From the NCBI GenBank assembly GCA_005789565.1, contig SXXL01000077.1, forward strand, positions 1 through 34,044: a DNA stretch of 34,044 bases. Reading direction: 5' to 3'. Positions within the stretch are counted from its first letter, which is position 1. Each line of letters opens with the position of its first letter. A model generated the notes under the pieces. It did no database searches, was not told where the DNA came from, and worked only from the letters and a program-made list of their open reading frames with translations. Below are positions 1-8,059 of this stretch, piece after piece. The position numbers and the translations under genes are program-made. The stretch comes from Bacteroidota bacterium (GTDB taxonomy: Bacteria; Bacteroidota; Bacteroidia; Chitinophagales; Chitinophagaceae).

Positions 1-1498
1 ATGATTGGTTGGTGCGTGGGGCTTGCTTAATCGGATTGGGTTTAGGCATTTCCGCTTCGCGATTCTGTTTGCGACGCGGGATGGCCGGTTTATTCGACAC
101 GGGACTGTTGTTCTCTTGCATCGGTCTCCGAACATCGGACACCGGACGTCTTTGGTCACCCGACACCGGACTATTATTTGCATTCGACATTGGGCGTTGG
201 ACATTGGTCATTGGACTTTTCTTCTCTCTCATCGGACTCCGGGTATCGGTCATCGGACGTCTTTGGTCACCAGACCCCGGACGTTTTTGCCCCCCTGCTC
301 TTCCCCGACCACCATGAGGTACGCGTTGCAAGGCAGCAGCTACTTCAACCGGTGCGTTCGGATCGACCGGGTAGGGATGTTCGCTGACGACCGGAACATG
401 TTTGCGGATCAATTTTTCGATATCCCGCAAAAACGGCTTTTCGGCAGGCTCGCACAAGGAGATGGCTACGCCGCTGGCGCCGGCACGACCGGTCCTTCCG
501 ATCCGGTGCACATAGGTTTCCGGAATGTTCGGCAGGTCGAAATTCACGACGTGACTCAGTTCATCGATGTCGATTCCGCGGGCAGCGATATCCGTGGCCA
601 CCAACACGCGCGTTCTTCGGCTCTTGAAATTCTCCAATGCCTGCACTCGGGCGGATTGTGATTTATTTCCGTGGATGGCCTCGGCACGAATACCGGCTTT
701 GCTGAGTTGCTCACACAGACGGTTGGCCGCATGTTTCATTTGGGTGAAGACCAGTACGGAGCGAAGATTCTTGTCCTCCAGCAAATGGATCAACAGATCT
801 TTTTTCGTTTGTCGGTTGGTGTGATAGACGTGTTGTTGGATCATCTCGGCGGTGGAGGAGACAGGAGTCACTTCCACTTTTACCGGATTGGTCAATAATT
901 CGCCGGAGAGTTGTTGGATCTCAGGCGGCATGGTAGCCGAGAAGAATAAGGTCTGTCGTTTGGTTGGCAGCTTGGCGATCACTTTGCGCACGTCGTGGAT
1001 GAATCCCATGTCGAGCATGCTGTCGGCCTCGTCCAAAATGAAGAATTGGATCTCGTTCAAGTGTACGAATCCTTGTTGCATGAGGTCGAGCAGGCGACCG
1101 GGTGTGGCAACGAGGATATCGACACCCCGTTTGAGTGCGTCTACTTGTGGTTGTTGTCCCACGCCCCCAAAGATCACCAGGTGTTTCAGTGGAAGGTACT
1201 GACCATAGGCGGCGATATTATCTCCGATCTGGATGGCCAGTTCCCGGGTGGGGGTCAGGATCAGGGTTCGGATGGGCGGGCGTTTGGCGGCGGAGGGCGG
1301 GGATACGTGCATCAGTTGCAGTACGGGCAGTACAAAGGCCGCGGTTTTACCGGTGCCGGTTTGGGCACAACCCAGCAGGTCGCTTTGTTGCAGGATGGCC
1401 GGGATGGCCTTTTCTTGGATAGGGGTAGGATGGGTGTATCCTTGTTGTTGGAGGGCTTGTAAGATCGGATCGATCAGCCCCAGGGGTTGAAAACTCAC
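1..1498 (-). CDS. rhlE: DEAD-box ATP-dependent RNA helicase, RhlE type (partial at the left edge)
   Basis: ATP-dependent RNA unwinding, probably in ribosome assembly or mRNA turnover in the cytoplasm. About 499 codons are visible and no stop is reached before the window edge. Visible motifs: Q motif (GYTHPTPIQ, residues 20-28), Walker A AQTGTGKT (45-52), PTREL (83-87), TPGR (132-135), DEAD (156-159), SAT (187-189), ARGID (306-310) and HRIGRTGR (331-338). The start is GTG at 1498, because an in-frame TAA lies two codons upstream and no ATG precedes the Q motif. After about residue 390 the protein becomes a basic, Pro/Arg/Ser-rich tail (repeated RRP, SPM and SPV units) encoded by quasi-tandem DNA repeats. 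Such basic tails are common in RhlE-like proteins as RNA-binding extensions, but this one looks repeat-derived. The gene is monocistronic as far as visible, with its own promoter at about 1625. The RhlE subfamily assignment is less certain than the DEAD-box call. Confidence 0.95.
   Translation of the reverse strand, partial: MSFQPLGLIDPILQALQQQGYTHPTPIQEKAIPAILQQSDLLGCAQTGTGKTAAFVLPVLQLMHVSPPSAAKRPPIRTLILTPTRELAIQIGDNIAAYGQYLPLKHLVIFGGVGQQPQVDALKRGVDILVATPGRLLDLMQQGFVHLNEIQFFILDEADSMLDMGFIHDVRKVIAKLPTKRQTLFFSATMPPEIQQLSGELLTNPVKVEVTPVSSTAEMIQQHVYHTNRQTKKDLLIHLLEDKNLRSVLVFTQMKHAANRLCEQLSKAGIRAEAIHGNKSQSARVQALENFKSRRTRVLVATDIAARGIDIDELSHVVNFDLPNIPETYVHRIGRTGRAGASGVAISLCEPAEKPFLRDIEKLIRKHVPVVSEHPYPVDPNAPVEVAAALQRVPHGGRGRAGGQKRPGSGDQRRPMTDTRSPMREKKSPMTNVQRPMSNANNSPVSGDQRRPVSDVRRPMQENNSPVSNKPAIPRRKQNREAEMPKPNPIKQAPRTNQS
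97..280. repeat. Quasi-tandem GTCCGATG/GTCCAATG-type repeats inside the helicase tail
   Basis: Read on the minus strand, this stretch consists of degenerate 7-9-base units such as GTCCGATG, ACCGATAC, GTCCAATG, ACCAATGT and GTCCGGTG. An 18-base word (CGGACGTCTTTGGTCACC on the plus strand) occurs exactly twice, at 143-160 and 254-271. The reading frame stays open through the repeats and encodes the [11 protein letters not shown]-like tail of the helicase. A related patch is intergenic at 11469-11550. Confidence 0.7.
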
Positions 1499-1529
1499 TG
1501 ATTAAATGATTTAAGTAAAAAAATGTGAT

Positions 1530-1593
1530 AAGGCGATCAAGAGATCCATTATCCGCCTTCAATTATGCACTTACGGGAAGCAGGCTGACCTGC
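1530..1593 (-). promoter_or_regulatory. Structured 5' leader of the helicase mRNA (two hairpins)
   Basis: Between the proposed promoter and the GTG start lie about 120 nt of leader. It contains AAGGCG (1530-1535) pairing with CGCCTT (1554-1559) around an inner GATC...GATC pairing, and a GCAGG-CTGA-CCTGC hairpin at 1580-1593. Long structured leaders are known for several cold-induced RNA helicase and cold-shock genes; a regulatory role here is inference only. Confidence 0.3.
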
Positions 1594-1624
1594 AGAAACG
1601 CAATTGGCGCTAACAGAAGAAACA

Positions 1625-1632
1625 CAAAGATA
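1625..1632 (-). promoter_or_regulatory. Promoter -7 element (TATCTTTG) for the helicase gene
   Basis: TATCTTTG on the minus strand matches the Bacteroidota primary sigma -7 consensus TAnnTTTG exactly. It sits about 127 nt upstream of the GTG start at 1498. No convincing -33 TTTG is seen at the usual distance, so the call rests on the -7 element and on position. Confidence 0.45.
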
Positions 1633-1671
1633 GGGTAAACCATTGAGATCTTCGCTTGTTATTCCCGCATC

Positions 1672-1833
1672 ATGAGTGTGATCAAACAACTGGCCGAGTA
1701 TTTATATCTGCGAAAAAAAGATCCGAACCGACCCAAATCTGCATGGATCGGCTACATGCATGGCATCAATCGGATCAGTTTGCTGATCTTTTTACTCTGC
1801 CTGGTCATTCTGGCCATCAAGTTACTTCGCTAA
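1672..1833 (+). CDS. Small single-pass membrane protein (DUF6728-like)
   Basis: A 53-aa protein beginning MSVIKQLAEYLYLRKKDP. It has an N-terminal amphipathic part, a basic KKDPNRPK stretch, a MHGINRIS segment, then one strongly hydrophobic helix (about residues 35-51) ending in a lone Arg. Length and pattern resemble small Bacteroidota proteins annotated as DUF6728; I recognise the pattern but cannot verify it by search. No function is known to me. The gene is divergent from the helicase and converges on lpxB. Its last 12 bases (1822-1833) overlap the lpxB 3' end on the opposite strand, so the two stop regions are interlocked. Confidence 0.75.
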   Translation: MSVIKQLAEYLYLRKKDPNRPKSAWIGYMHGINRISLLIFLLCLVILAIKLLR

Positions 1834-2928
1834 TTCGCGCACGATGATGCGGGCGGCATTCTCGGAGGCGGATCCACCCACCTCCAGTTTGGATCGTAAT
1901 GTCTGAAAGTCGCTTTTCATCGATTCCCGTCTTTTTTCGTTCAGCAGTAAGTCTCCCAACTCCATGCGCAGGTTCTTTTCGTTCATATCGTGTTGAATGA
2001 ACTCCCGGACGGCGGGTTTTCCCAAGATCAGGTTTACCAGTGAAATGTAGGGGATGTTGACCAGTCGCTTGGCGACGGCATAGCTGAGGGGATTGCCTTT
2101 GTAGCAAACAGCTTCCGGAATGCCGAGCAGGGCGGTTTCCAGCGTGGCCGTGCCGCTGGTGACCAGCGCAGCATCTGAATCCAACAATATATCATAGGTG
2201 TGTCCCTGCCGGATCTCGACGTTGGGATAGCCGGCGAGGAAGGATTGGTAGAATGTCAGGTCTAGTCCCGGTGCTGCCGCTACCACGAATCGATGATCCG
2301 GGAAATATTGGCTGACGGCGAGCATGACCGGCAATTTTTTTTGGATCTCTTGTTTGCGGCTGCCGGGGAGGAGGGCTACTTGTTTGGTGGGATGGGCGGT
2401 GGGCGGATGGGTCGTCAGTTTTTCGGCGGTGATCTGTGCCAGTGGGTGTCCGACATAATCCACTTTCCAATCCCAGTGTTTTTGGTAGTATTCGTCCTCA
2501 AAGGGCAGGATCACCAGCAGGCGGTCGATGCATTGTTTCATCATTTTCACCCGGTTTGCTTTCCAGGCCCAGACCTGTGGCGAGATGTAGTAAACCACCT
2601 TATAGCCGGCATACTTGGCCCATTGGGCTATGCGAAGGTTGAATCCGGGGTAATCGATCAGCACCACCACATCGGGTTGAAAGGACTGGATGTCTTTCTT
2701 ACAAAAGTGAAGGTTACGGAGGATGGTGGGTAAGTTCCGCAACACTTCAAAAAATCCCATGAAGGCCAGCTCGCGAAAATGTTTGACTAAGGTGGCGCCT
2801 TCTGCTTCCATACCATCGCCACCCCAGCAGCGGATCTGGGCGAGGCGATCTTGTTGTCGAAGGGCGCGAACCAGGTAGCGGCCCTGGAGGTCGCCTGAAG
2901 CTTCGCCGGCGATGATATAATATTTCAA
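1822..2928 (-). CDS. lpxB: Lipid-A-disaccharide synthase
   Basis: Transfers UDP-2,3-diacylglucosamine onto lipid X to form the lipid A disaccharide at the cytoplasmic face of the inner membrane. The 368 residues match the usual LpxB length. The N-terminus MKYYIIAGEASGDLQG is the family signature; SPQVWAWK, LPFE and the GSRKQEI segment of the nucleotide-sugar domain also fit. It is the last gene of a three-gene minus-strand operon (surE, small membrane protein, lpxB), four bases after the preceding stop. A Gram-negative envelope is implied. No anomaly is seen in the catalytic region. Confidence 0.96.
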   Translation of the reverse strand: MKYYIIAGEASGDLQGRYLVRALRQQDRLAQIRCWGGDGMEAEGATLVKHFRELAFMGFFEVLRNLPTILRNLHFCKKDIQSFQPDVVVLIDYPGFNLRIAQWAKYAGYKVVYYISPQVWAWKANRVKMMKQCIDRLLVILPFEDEYYQKHWDWKVDYVGHPLAQITAEKLTTHPPTAHPTKQVALLPGSRKQEIQKKLPVMLAVSQYFPDHRFVVAAAPGLDLTFYQSFLAGYPNVEIRQGHTYDILLDSDAALVTSGTATLETALLGIPEAVCYKGNPLSYAVAKRLVNIPYISLVNLILGKPAVREFIQHDMNEKNLRMELGDLLLNEKRRESMKSDFQTLRSKLEVGGSASENAARIIVRELAK

Positions 2929-2932
2929 AGGA

Positions 2933-3229
2933 TCAGTTGAAGAGTTTCAGGATCAGAATGGCGATGCCGTAAACGACAGTCGATATAAAAATCCCTTTGG
3001 CGGTTTCGTCCCGCTCCGTATTGATATAGATCGTGAAGAGCACGGCGTTGGCCAACAGGCTCAGCGAGCCGATGGAGGTGATGAGGCGGTTGTTGGATAG
3101 GAACTGCTCCAGAAAGTCAACGAAGGAGGCCTGGTTCAATTTCCATTGCCAGATGAGGAGTAGTCCCAGTAGTGGTCCGATGACACCCAGAACCATCCCC
3201 AGCCGCAGATTGTCTTTTTTCCAGATCAT
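2933..3229 (-). CDS. Small integral membrane protein between surE and lpxB
   Basis: A 98-aa protein with three hydrophobic segments (about residues 10-28, 48-67 and 78-96) separated by short polar loops, including a KLNQASFVDFLEQFLSNN stretch. I do not recognise a named family. Its ATG overlaps the surE TGA (ATGA at 3226-3229) and it is followed by lpxB after 4 bases, so it is translationally coupled on both sides. The context suggests an envelope role, but this is not demonstrated. Confidence 0.85.
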   Translation of the reverse strand: MIWKKDNLRLGMVLGVIGPLLGLLLIWQWKLNQASFVDFLEQFLSNNRLITSIGSLSLLANAVLFTIYINTERDETAKGIFISTVVYGIAILILKLFN

Positions 3230-4026
3230 AATTTCCAGGATTTCTTCAGCCGATCGAGTTGATCGTAGCGCGTGAGATCATATTGTACGGGAACGACACT
3301 CACATAATTATGTTCCAGCGCCCACACGTCGGTATCTTTTCCTTTGTCGTGGTTGACGAACTCACCCGTCAGCCAATAATAGGGTTTGCCATATGGATCA
3401 TGCCGTTCCATGAAATCTTCCTCGTATTTCGCATAGGCTTGTCGGCAGAGGCGTAGTCCCTTCAGTGTTTCCAAGGGTTGAGCAGGTATATTGACGTTGA
3501 ATACCGTATGCGGATCCAATTTGGAATCGAGCATGTGTTGCACCATCTCGCGGGCATAGTGCCGGGCGGCGGTAAAATCCGCTTCAATGCTGTAGTCGAG
3601 CAACGAAAATCCGGCTGCGGGGATGCTTTCGATGGCGGCTTCGACGGCGGCCGACATGGTGCCGGAGTAAATGACGTTGATGCTGTGATTGCCACCGTGG
3701 TTGATGCCGGAGAGACAGAGATCGGGTTTTCGGTGAAGTATTTTGTCGACCGCCAGTTTCACGCAATCGACCGGGGTGCCGCTACACGAGTAAGCCTCCA
3801 GCTCGCCGAATTGGTTCGATTGGTGCATTCGGAGCAGGTGACCCACTGTAATGGCATGCCCCATGCCCGATTGAGGTTTATCGGGTGCCACCACGACGAT
3901 CCGCCCCAAGTCCCGCACCGCCTCCACCAGGTTTCGAATACCGGGCGCCGTGATCCCGTCGTCATTGGTGATGAGGATGACCGGCTTGGCTTTGGTGGTG
4001 GTTTTTCGGGGCGCTGTTTTTTTCAT
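3226..4026 (-). CDS. surE: 5'/3'-nucleotidase SurE
   Basis: Metal-dependent phosphatase that dephosphorylates nucleoside monophosphates. The signature VILITNDDGITAPGI carries the DD metal ligands, and SGINHGGNHSINVIYSGT is the second conserved block, followed by AAVEAA. The chosen start, ATG 4026, gives 266 aa. An upstream in-frame ATG at 4071 exists, but a perfect promoter element (TAAATTTG, 4032-4039) would lie inside that extension. The N-terminus carries a short Lys/Thr/Arg-rich extension (MKKTAPRKTTTKAK) before the conserved domain. First gene of the surE / membrane protein / lpxB operon. Confidence 0.95.
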   Translation of the reverse strand: MKKTAPRKTTTKAKPVILITNDDGITAPGIRNLVEAVRDLGRIVVVAPDKPQSGMGHAITVGHLLRMHQSNQFGELEAYSCSGTPVDCVKLAVDKILHRKPDLCLSGINHGGNHSINVIYSGTMSAAVEAAIESIPAAGFSLLDYSIEADFTAARHYAREMVQHMLDSKLDPHTVFNVNIPAQPLETLKGLRLCRQAYAKYEEDFMERHDPYGKPYYWLTGEFVNHDKGKDTDVWALEHNYVSVVPVQYDLTRYDQLDRLKKSWKL

Positions 4027-4031
4027 GCCTT

Positions 4032-4039
4032 CAAATTTA
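4032..4039 (-). promoter_or_regulatory. Promoter -7 element (TAAATTTG) abutting the surE start
   Basis: Exact TAnnTTTG match on the minus strand, separated from the surE ATG (4026) by only 5 nt. If used, the transcript would start at or next to the AUG and be essentially leaderless. No TTTG -33 box is present at the expected spacing; the nearest is about 29 nt upstream. Confidence 0.45.
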
Positions 4040-4129
4040 TCATTCCCCCGCCGTATCGAGGCCGCTCCCAAAAAATCTTTTGGCGAATTCTAAAATCTTT
4101 AGCATATTGCACTAAATAAATTAGGTTTT

Positions 4130-4879
4130 ATGGCCTACGCGAATCAAAACCTTCGGTATTTGCGAAAGCTCCGCGGTTGGACGCAGGAGGAGTTCGCCAA
4201 CAAACTCAACATCAAACGCTCGCTGCTGGGCGCCTACGAGGAAGAGCGGGCCGAGCCCCGGATCGATGTGCTCGAGCAAGTCGGGGATCTGTTCAAGCTG
4301 ACCCTGGATGACCTGTTGCGCAAGGACCTCAGCGAGCAGCGGGGCAGTTATCTATCCAAACGGCGTGCCCTGAAGATGGCGGGTACCCGTACGGAGATCC
4401 CCTTTGTGCCGGTAAAGGCTGCGGCGGGTTATTTGGCCGGTTATGCCGATCCGGAATTTATCGATGAGCTGAATACGTTCACGTTACCGATGCTGACCGG
4501 CGGGCATTACCGGGCTTTTGAGATCGTGGGTGATTCCATGTTGCCCACGCCGAGTGGATCGGTGATCGTCGGGGAGAAAGTAAACGATCTGGAAGAGGTA
4601 AAGAACGATACGCCCTGCATCGTGGTTTCCCGAAACGAGGGCATTGTCTATAAACGCGTGCAGAAAAACGGCCGGCAGCGAAACAAGCTTACGCTGGTCA
4701 GCGACAATCCATCCTTTCATCCATACACGGTAAGTACGGAGGAGGTGATCGAGATGTGGCAAGCGCAGATGGTCATCTCCCGTCCGCCGGCACAGAATCG
4801 CTGGGATATGTCACAGCTCGCCAGCGTGGTCAACGGACTTCAACAACAGGTCACTTCGCTGAAGAAGCGATTCAATTAA
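4130..4879 (+). CDS. XRE-family transcriptional regulator with LexA-like S24 peptidase domain
   Basis: Cytoplasmic DNA-binding regulator of 249 aa. The N-terminal helix-turn-helix spans residues 5-62 (LRYLRKLRGWTQEEFANKLN...). The C-terminal S24/LexA-type domain spans about residues 88-220, with the GDSM nucleophile serine at 136 and the general-base lysine at 175 (YKRV). An Ala-Gly pair at 99-100 (KAAAGY) is a plausible autocleavage site. The C-terminus ends in a short predicted coiled coil (QLASVVNGLQQQVTSLKK). Proteins of this architecture act as stress-responsive or phage-type repressors; many Bacteroidota carry one outside any prophage, and no phage gene adjoins this one. It is divergent from surE with a 103-bp gap, so it could regulate itself or surE. 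The target is unknown. Confidence 0.9.
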   Translation: MAYANQNLRYLRKLRGWTQEEFANKLNIKRSLLGAYEEERAEPRIDVLEQVGDLFKLTLDDLLRKDLSEQRGSYLSKRRALKMAGTRTEIPFVPVKAAAGYLAGYADPEFIDELNTFTLPMLTGGHYRAFEIVGDSMLPTPSGSVIVGEKVNDLEEVKNDTPCIVVSRNEGIVYKRVQKNGRQRNKLTLVSDNPSFHPYTVSTEEVIEMWQAQMVISRPPAQNRWDMSQLASVVNGLQQQVTSLKKRFN

Positions 4880-4935
4880 GAAAAGAGCATACGCCGGCCA
4901 CCGAAAGTTGGTAACTCGAGCTTGCTTTCTTTTTT

Positions 4936-4943
4936 TAATTTTG
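4936..4943 (+). promoter_or_regulatory. Promoter -7 element (TAATTTTG) abutting the CBM9/DUF5916 gene
   Basis: Exact TAnnTTTG match seven bases before the ATG at 4951, preceded by a T-rich run. It implies a leaderless or nearly leaderless mRNA. No canonical -33 TTTG lies 19-21 nt upstream. Confidence 0.5.
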
Positions 4944-4950
4944 CCACTTC

Positions 4951-7407
4951 ATGCGGATATTTCCTCTGCTGCTTCTTTTGGCGGGCTGTTCTCAATTGGC
5001 CCATGCTCAATCAGTCCCTAAAAAAGCGACGGCGGTACGGGTGACTCGTGCTCCGAAACTGGACGGACAGCTCACCGATTCTGTCTGGAGCCAGGCTGCG
5101 CCACTCACCGACTTCATCCAGGTATTTCCTCAATTGGGGGCTCCGGCTCCGCAGGCCGCCACCGTTCGGATCGTGTACGACAATCAGGCGATCTACGTGG
5201 GTGCGGAGTTGGCCGATGATCCCCGTCTCATCCGCAAGCAATTCACCCCCCGCGATGCGGAAGGGCAGGCGGATGTGGACTTCTTCTCCATTTTTTTTGA
5301 TACGTACAACGACAAGCAGAACGGATTTCAATTTGGCGTTACCCCCGTCAACGTGCAAACCGATGCCCGTATCACGCCGGCCTTTACCGGCTCCTTTGGG
5401 ATGTATGGTGATAAATCTTGGGACGCGGTGTGGGACAGTCGCGTGCGCATACACGACAAAGGGTGGACCGTGGAAATGATGATCCCCTACAGCGCCCTGC
5501 GGTTTGCGAAGCAGGAGGTGCAGGATTGGGGTATACAGGCCCTGCGGTTTACTCGTCGCCATAACGAACGAAGCTTTTGGAATCCGATCGATCCGCAGCT
5601 GGACGGATTTGCCAACCAGTTTGGCCTACTGACCGGGTTAGAATCCATCGAACCACCGTTGCGCCTGAGTTTGTCGCCGTATGTATCGGCCGGTTATGCC
5701 CGCTCACCCGTGCCGGGGGGATTTGAGAACGATGGATTTCAAAATGGAGGGATGGACCTGAAAGTTGGGGTAAATGAAAGTTTTACGCTCGACATGACGC
5801 TGGTCCCCGATTTTGGTCAAGTCATCTCCGACAATGTCGTCAACAACCTCACGCCCTTCGAGGTGCAGTTTCAGGAAAATCGTCCATTTTTTACGGAGGG
5901 AACCGAGTTGTTCAACAAAGCCCGTTTGTTTTACTCGCGGCGGGTGGGGGCGATCCCCAAGGGATACAATGCCGTCAATGGTCTCGCCCAGGCCGATCCC
6001 GATTGGGAGATCCGACACAATCCGATCCGTACGCAGTTGTACAATGCCTTTAAATTTTCCGGAAGGGATCAACATAAATTAGGCGTCGGCATATTCAACG
6101 CCATTACCGCCCCGATGGAGGCGCGGATCCGTCGGCGCTCCAACGGAAAGGATTCCAGCATTCTCACCGAGCCGTTAGCGAATTACAATATCGTCGTATT
6201 GGATCAGGCACTTAAAAATCGTTCGTCGGTTACGTTTACCAATACCAATGTGGTGCGAAACGGTTCGGCACGCGATGCGAATGTGATGGGGGTGGACTTG
6301 GCCTTATTCGATAAAAAAAACGTGCACGTTTTACGGTCGAGGGCTCGCTACAGCCAAGTTTGGGATGCGACCAACAAGGCGGGGTGGATGGGGAACCTGA
6401 AGTTCTCTAAGATCAGCGGCCTTTGGCAATACGATCTGACGACCAACATCGAGTCGAAGAATTATGATCCGAACGATCTGGGATTTTTGCTGGCACCCAA
6501 CGAGATGAATTTCTTTGCTACCCTGGCGTATCGGGAGCAACGCCCGACGAAGCGATTCAATTCTTTCAGTTACTCCATCAACCCCCGCTTGCAGTATTTA
6601 TACAATCCCCGAAAGTTCGTGTCGACGGATGTCGGGCTTTCCGCTTTCTGGTGGTTCAAAAATTTCTGGGATGCGGAAATTTCATTGGGTGTTGTACCGG
6701 TCTGGGCCAACGATTTTTTTGAGTTGCGCACCCCGGGTCGTGCGCTACGGCTCCCTCCGAATTACTACCTCGAGATCTCCGGTAGCAGCGACAGTCGTAA
6801 AAAACTGTATTGGCGGTATAACCTGACCCTGGCCCGGGCCCCTCAATTCGACAATGACTATATTCTGTTCGGGAGTGGTCTTCGATTTCGGTTCAGCAAC
6901 CGATTTTTACTGGAATTACAGTCCGATTCCAAACTGGAGGAGAATCAATTGGGTTACGCGTTTGTGCGGGAGCCGAATGGAAGTCCCCTGGTTGGCTTTC
7001 GAAGAAATCAGGAGGTCACCAATTTGCTGACGGGTATTTATCACTTTGCGTATCGGTTGAATCTCTCCCTTCGGGTTCGGCATTATTGGAATCAGGTCAC
7101 TTATTCCTCTTTTCACCGCGTGGATGCTCGGGGTGATATTTTTCCGCACCCGTTTTTGACGGGGCGTGACGACAACGTGAATCTTTTTAACGTGGATGCA
7201 TTTTTGACCTGGGATTATCGATTGGGTAGCCGATTGATCGTCGGGTATAAAAATTGGCTTACTGAATTGGACCGCTTGCCGCTCTCCACTGCCAAGCGGC
7301 CGTATTTCGACAATTTGGCCGGCAGCTTTGACCTGCGGCACGGACATGAACTCAGTGTCCGGTTGATCTATTTTTTGGATGCCGAGCGATTCCGTCGTCG
7401 TTCCTAG
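4951..7407 (+). CDS. CBM9-like / DUF5916 outer-membrane protein
   Basis: An 818-aa secreted protein. It has a signal peptide at residues 1-19 (MRIFPLLLLLAGCSQLAHAQ). Next comes a family 9 carbohydrate-binding-like beta-sandwich (about 25-215; note KLDGQLTDSVWSQA near its start, and IYDNQAIYVGAELAD-type strands). The large C-terminal DUF5916 region (about 225-818) is rich in alternating aromatic beta-strands, typical of an outer-membrane barrel, ending RLIYFLDAERFRRRS. Members are widespread in Bacteroidota. They are often annotated as hydrolase-like or membrane-associated, but the reaction is unproven. The gene stands alone and its stop overlaps the convergent PdeM-like stop through a shared CTAG (7404-7407). 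A signal-peptidase II reading (LAGC) is an alternative, which would make it a lipoprotein. Confidence 0.85.
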   Translation: MRIFPLLLLLAGCSQLAHAQSVPKKATAVRVTRAPKLDGQLTDSVWSQAAPLTDFIQVFPQLGAPAPQAATVRIVYDNQAIYVGAELADDPRLIRKQFTPRDAEGQADVDFFSIFFDTYNDKQNGFQFGVTPVNVQTDARITPAFTGSFGMYGDKSWDAVWDSRVRIHDKGWTVEMMIPYSALRFAKQEVQDWGIQALRFTRRHNERSFWNPIDPQLDGFANQFGLLTGLESIEPPLRLSLSPYVSAGYARSPVPGGFENDGFQNGGMDLKVGVNESFTLDMTLVPDFGQVISDNVVNNLTPFEVQFQENRPFFTEGTELFNKARLFYSRRVGAIPKGYNAVNGLAQADPDWEIRHNPIRTQLYNAFKFSGRDQHKLGVGIFNAITAPMEARIRRRSNGKDSSILTEPLANYNIVVLDQALKNRSSVTFTNTNVVRNGSARDANVMGVDLALFDKKNVHVLRSRARYSQVWDATNKAGWMGNLKFSKISGLWQYDLTTNIESKNYDPNDLGFLLAPNEMNFFATLAYREQRPTKRFNSFSYSINPRLQYLYNPRKFVSTDVGLSAFWWFKNFWDAEISLGVVPVWANDFFELRTPGRALRLPPNYYLEISGSSDSRKKLYWRYNLTLARAPQFDNDYILFGSGLRFRFSNRFLLELQSDSKLEENQLGYAFVREPNGSPLVGFRRNQEVTNLLTGIYHFAYRLNLSLRVRHYWNQVTYSSFHRVDARGDIFPHPFLTGRDDNVNLFNVDAFLTWDYRLGSRLIVGYKNWLTELDRLPLSTAKRPYFDNLAGSFDLRHGHELSVRLIYFLDAERFRRRS

Positions 7408-8054
7408 GCTTTTCGTTCGAGCCGATGGGCCTCACAGAGCCAGAGCAGATGGTCTTTGCCGGTTCTTACTCGATCGGTTCCTCTGGGTTTGCTGAATGCC
7501 GGGAGCAGGGCGTGGTCCGGTGTCAAAAAAAAAGTTGGCCGGGCGGTTGCTTGGCGCGGCGCATCGTAGCTTTTGTAGCCGGGGTCCTGATAGCCACTGA
7601 TCAAATAACCTGATTGACGATTTTGTTCCCATTCCTCATGAGCGAAGCGATTGGCTGTCCACACAAACGGGGCTTCCGTCAACTGTCCGATGTGCCGCGA
7701 GATGCCCAGGGAACTCAGCAGGGATTCGGCCACCGGACTCTCCTGAGAGAGCACCGCCGTCAGCGTCAGTGCCGGATAGCGTTTGCGCCATTGGGTGAAT
7801 GCTTCGAGGTATAGATTGTTTTCGGGCAGGGGAAACGATCCCAGGAAGAGCACTCGCTCGGCTTTGAATGAAAGTATCTGTTCTTGCAGCCGATCGAGGC
7901 TGGAACGGTGTGCGGGTTCACCGGTTGGTTCGCTGATCCGTCCCAATTGAAATCCGCCAACCACCAGGGTCTTCTTATTTTCCCAAAACAAACATCGGGC
8001 GGGCGAAAGCCAGCAAGGTTGTGAGCGGATCAGAAGGTGAACCGGTTCGATCAT
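7404..8054 (-). CDS. PdeM-like metallophosphoesterase, catalytically degenerate
   Basis: 216 aa, aligning by eye along its whole length to ligase-associated DNA-damage-response phosphoesterase PdeM. It has the N-terminal LSPARCLFWENKKTLVVG, then RVLFLGSFPLPENN, WRKRYP, a C-terminal FFLTPDHALLPAF, and a final Arg/Lys tail. The metal-binding residues expected for the family are replaced: ADLHLGK reads GGFQLGR (33-39), GDLFHS reads GSFPLP (72-77), the GNHD position reads SQES (103-106), and GHIHPG reads GYQDPG (154-159). Only H139 may remain. The frame is intact, so this looks like a pseudoenzyme rather than a broken gene. PdeM normally sits with a ligase, an Lhr-like helicase and an exonuclease; none is adjacent here. 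It is the last gene after the PBP-like protein, 5 bases downstream of it. Confidence 0.8.
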   Translation of the reverse strand: MIEPVHLLIRSQPCWLSPARCLFWENKKTLVVGGFQLGRISEPTGEPAHRSSLDRLQEQILSFKAERVLFLGSFPLPENNLYLEAFTQWRKRYPALTLTAVLSQESPVAESLLSSLGISRHIGQLTEAPFVWTANRFAHEEWEQNRQSGYLISGYQDPGYKSYDAPRQATARPTFFLTPDHALLPAFSKPRGTDRVRTGKDHLLWLCEAHRLERKA

Positions 8055-8059
8055 CGCCT

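Noticed and set aside
4130-4879. Prophage repressor marking an integrated phage
   Set aside because: The S24-type regulator has no integrase, structural phage gene or att-like repeat nearby; its neighbours are ordinary chromosomal genes.
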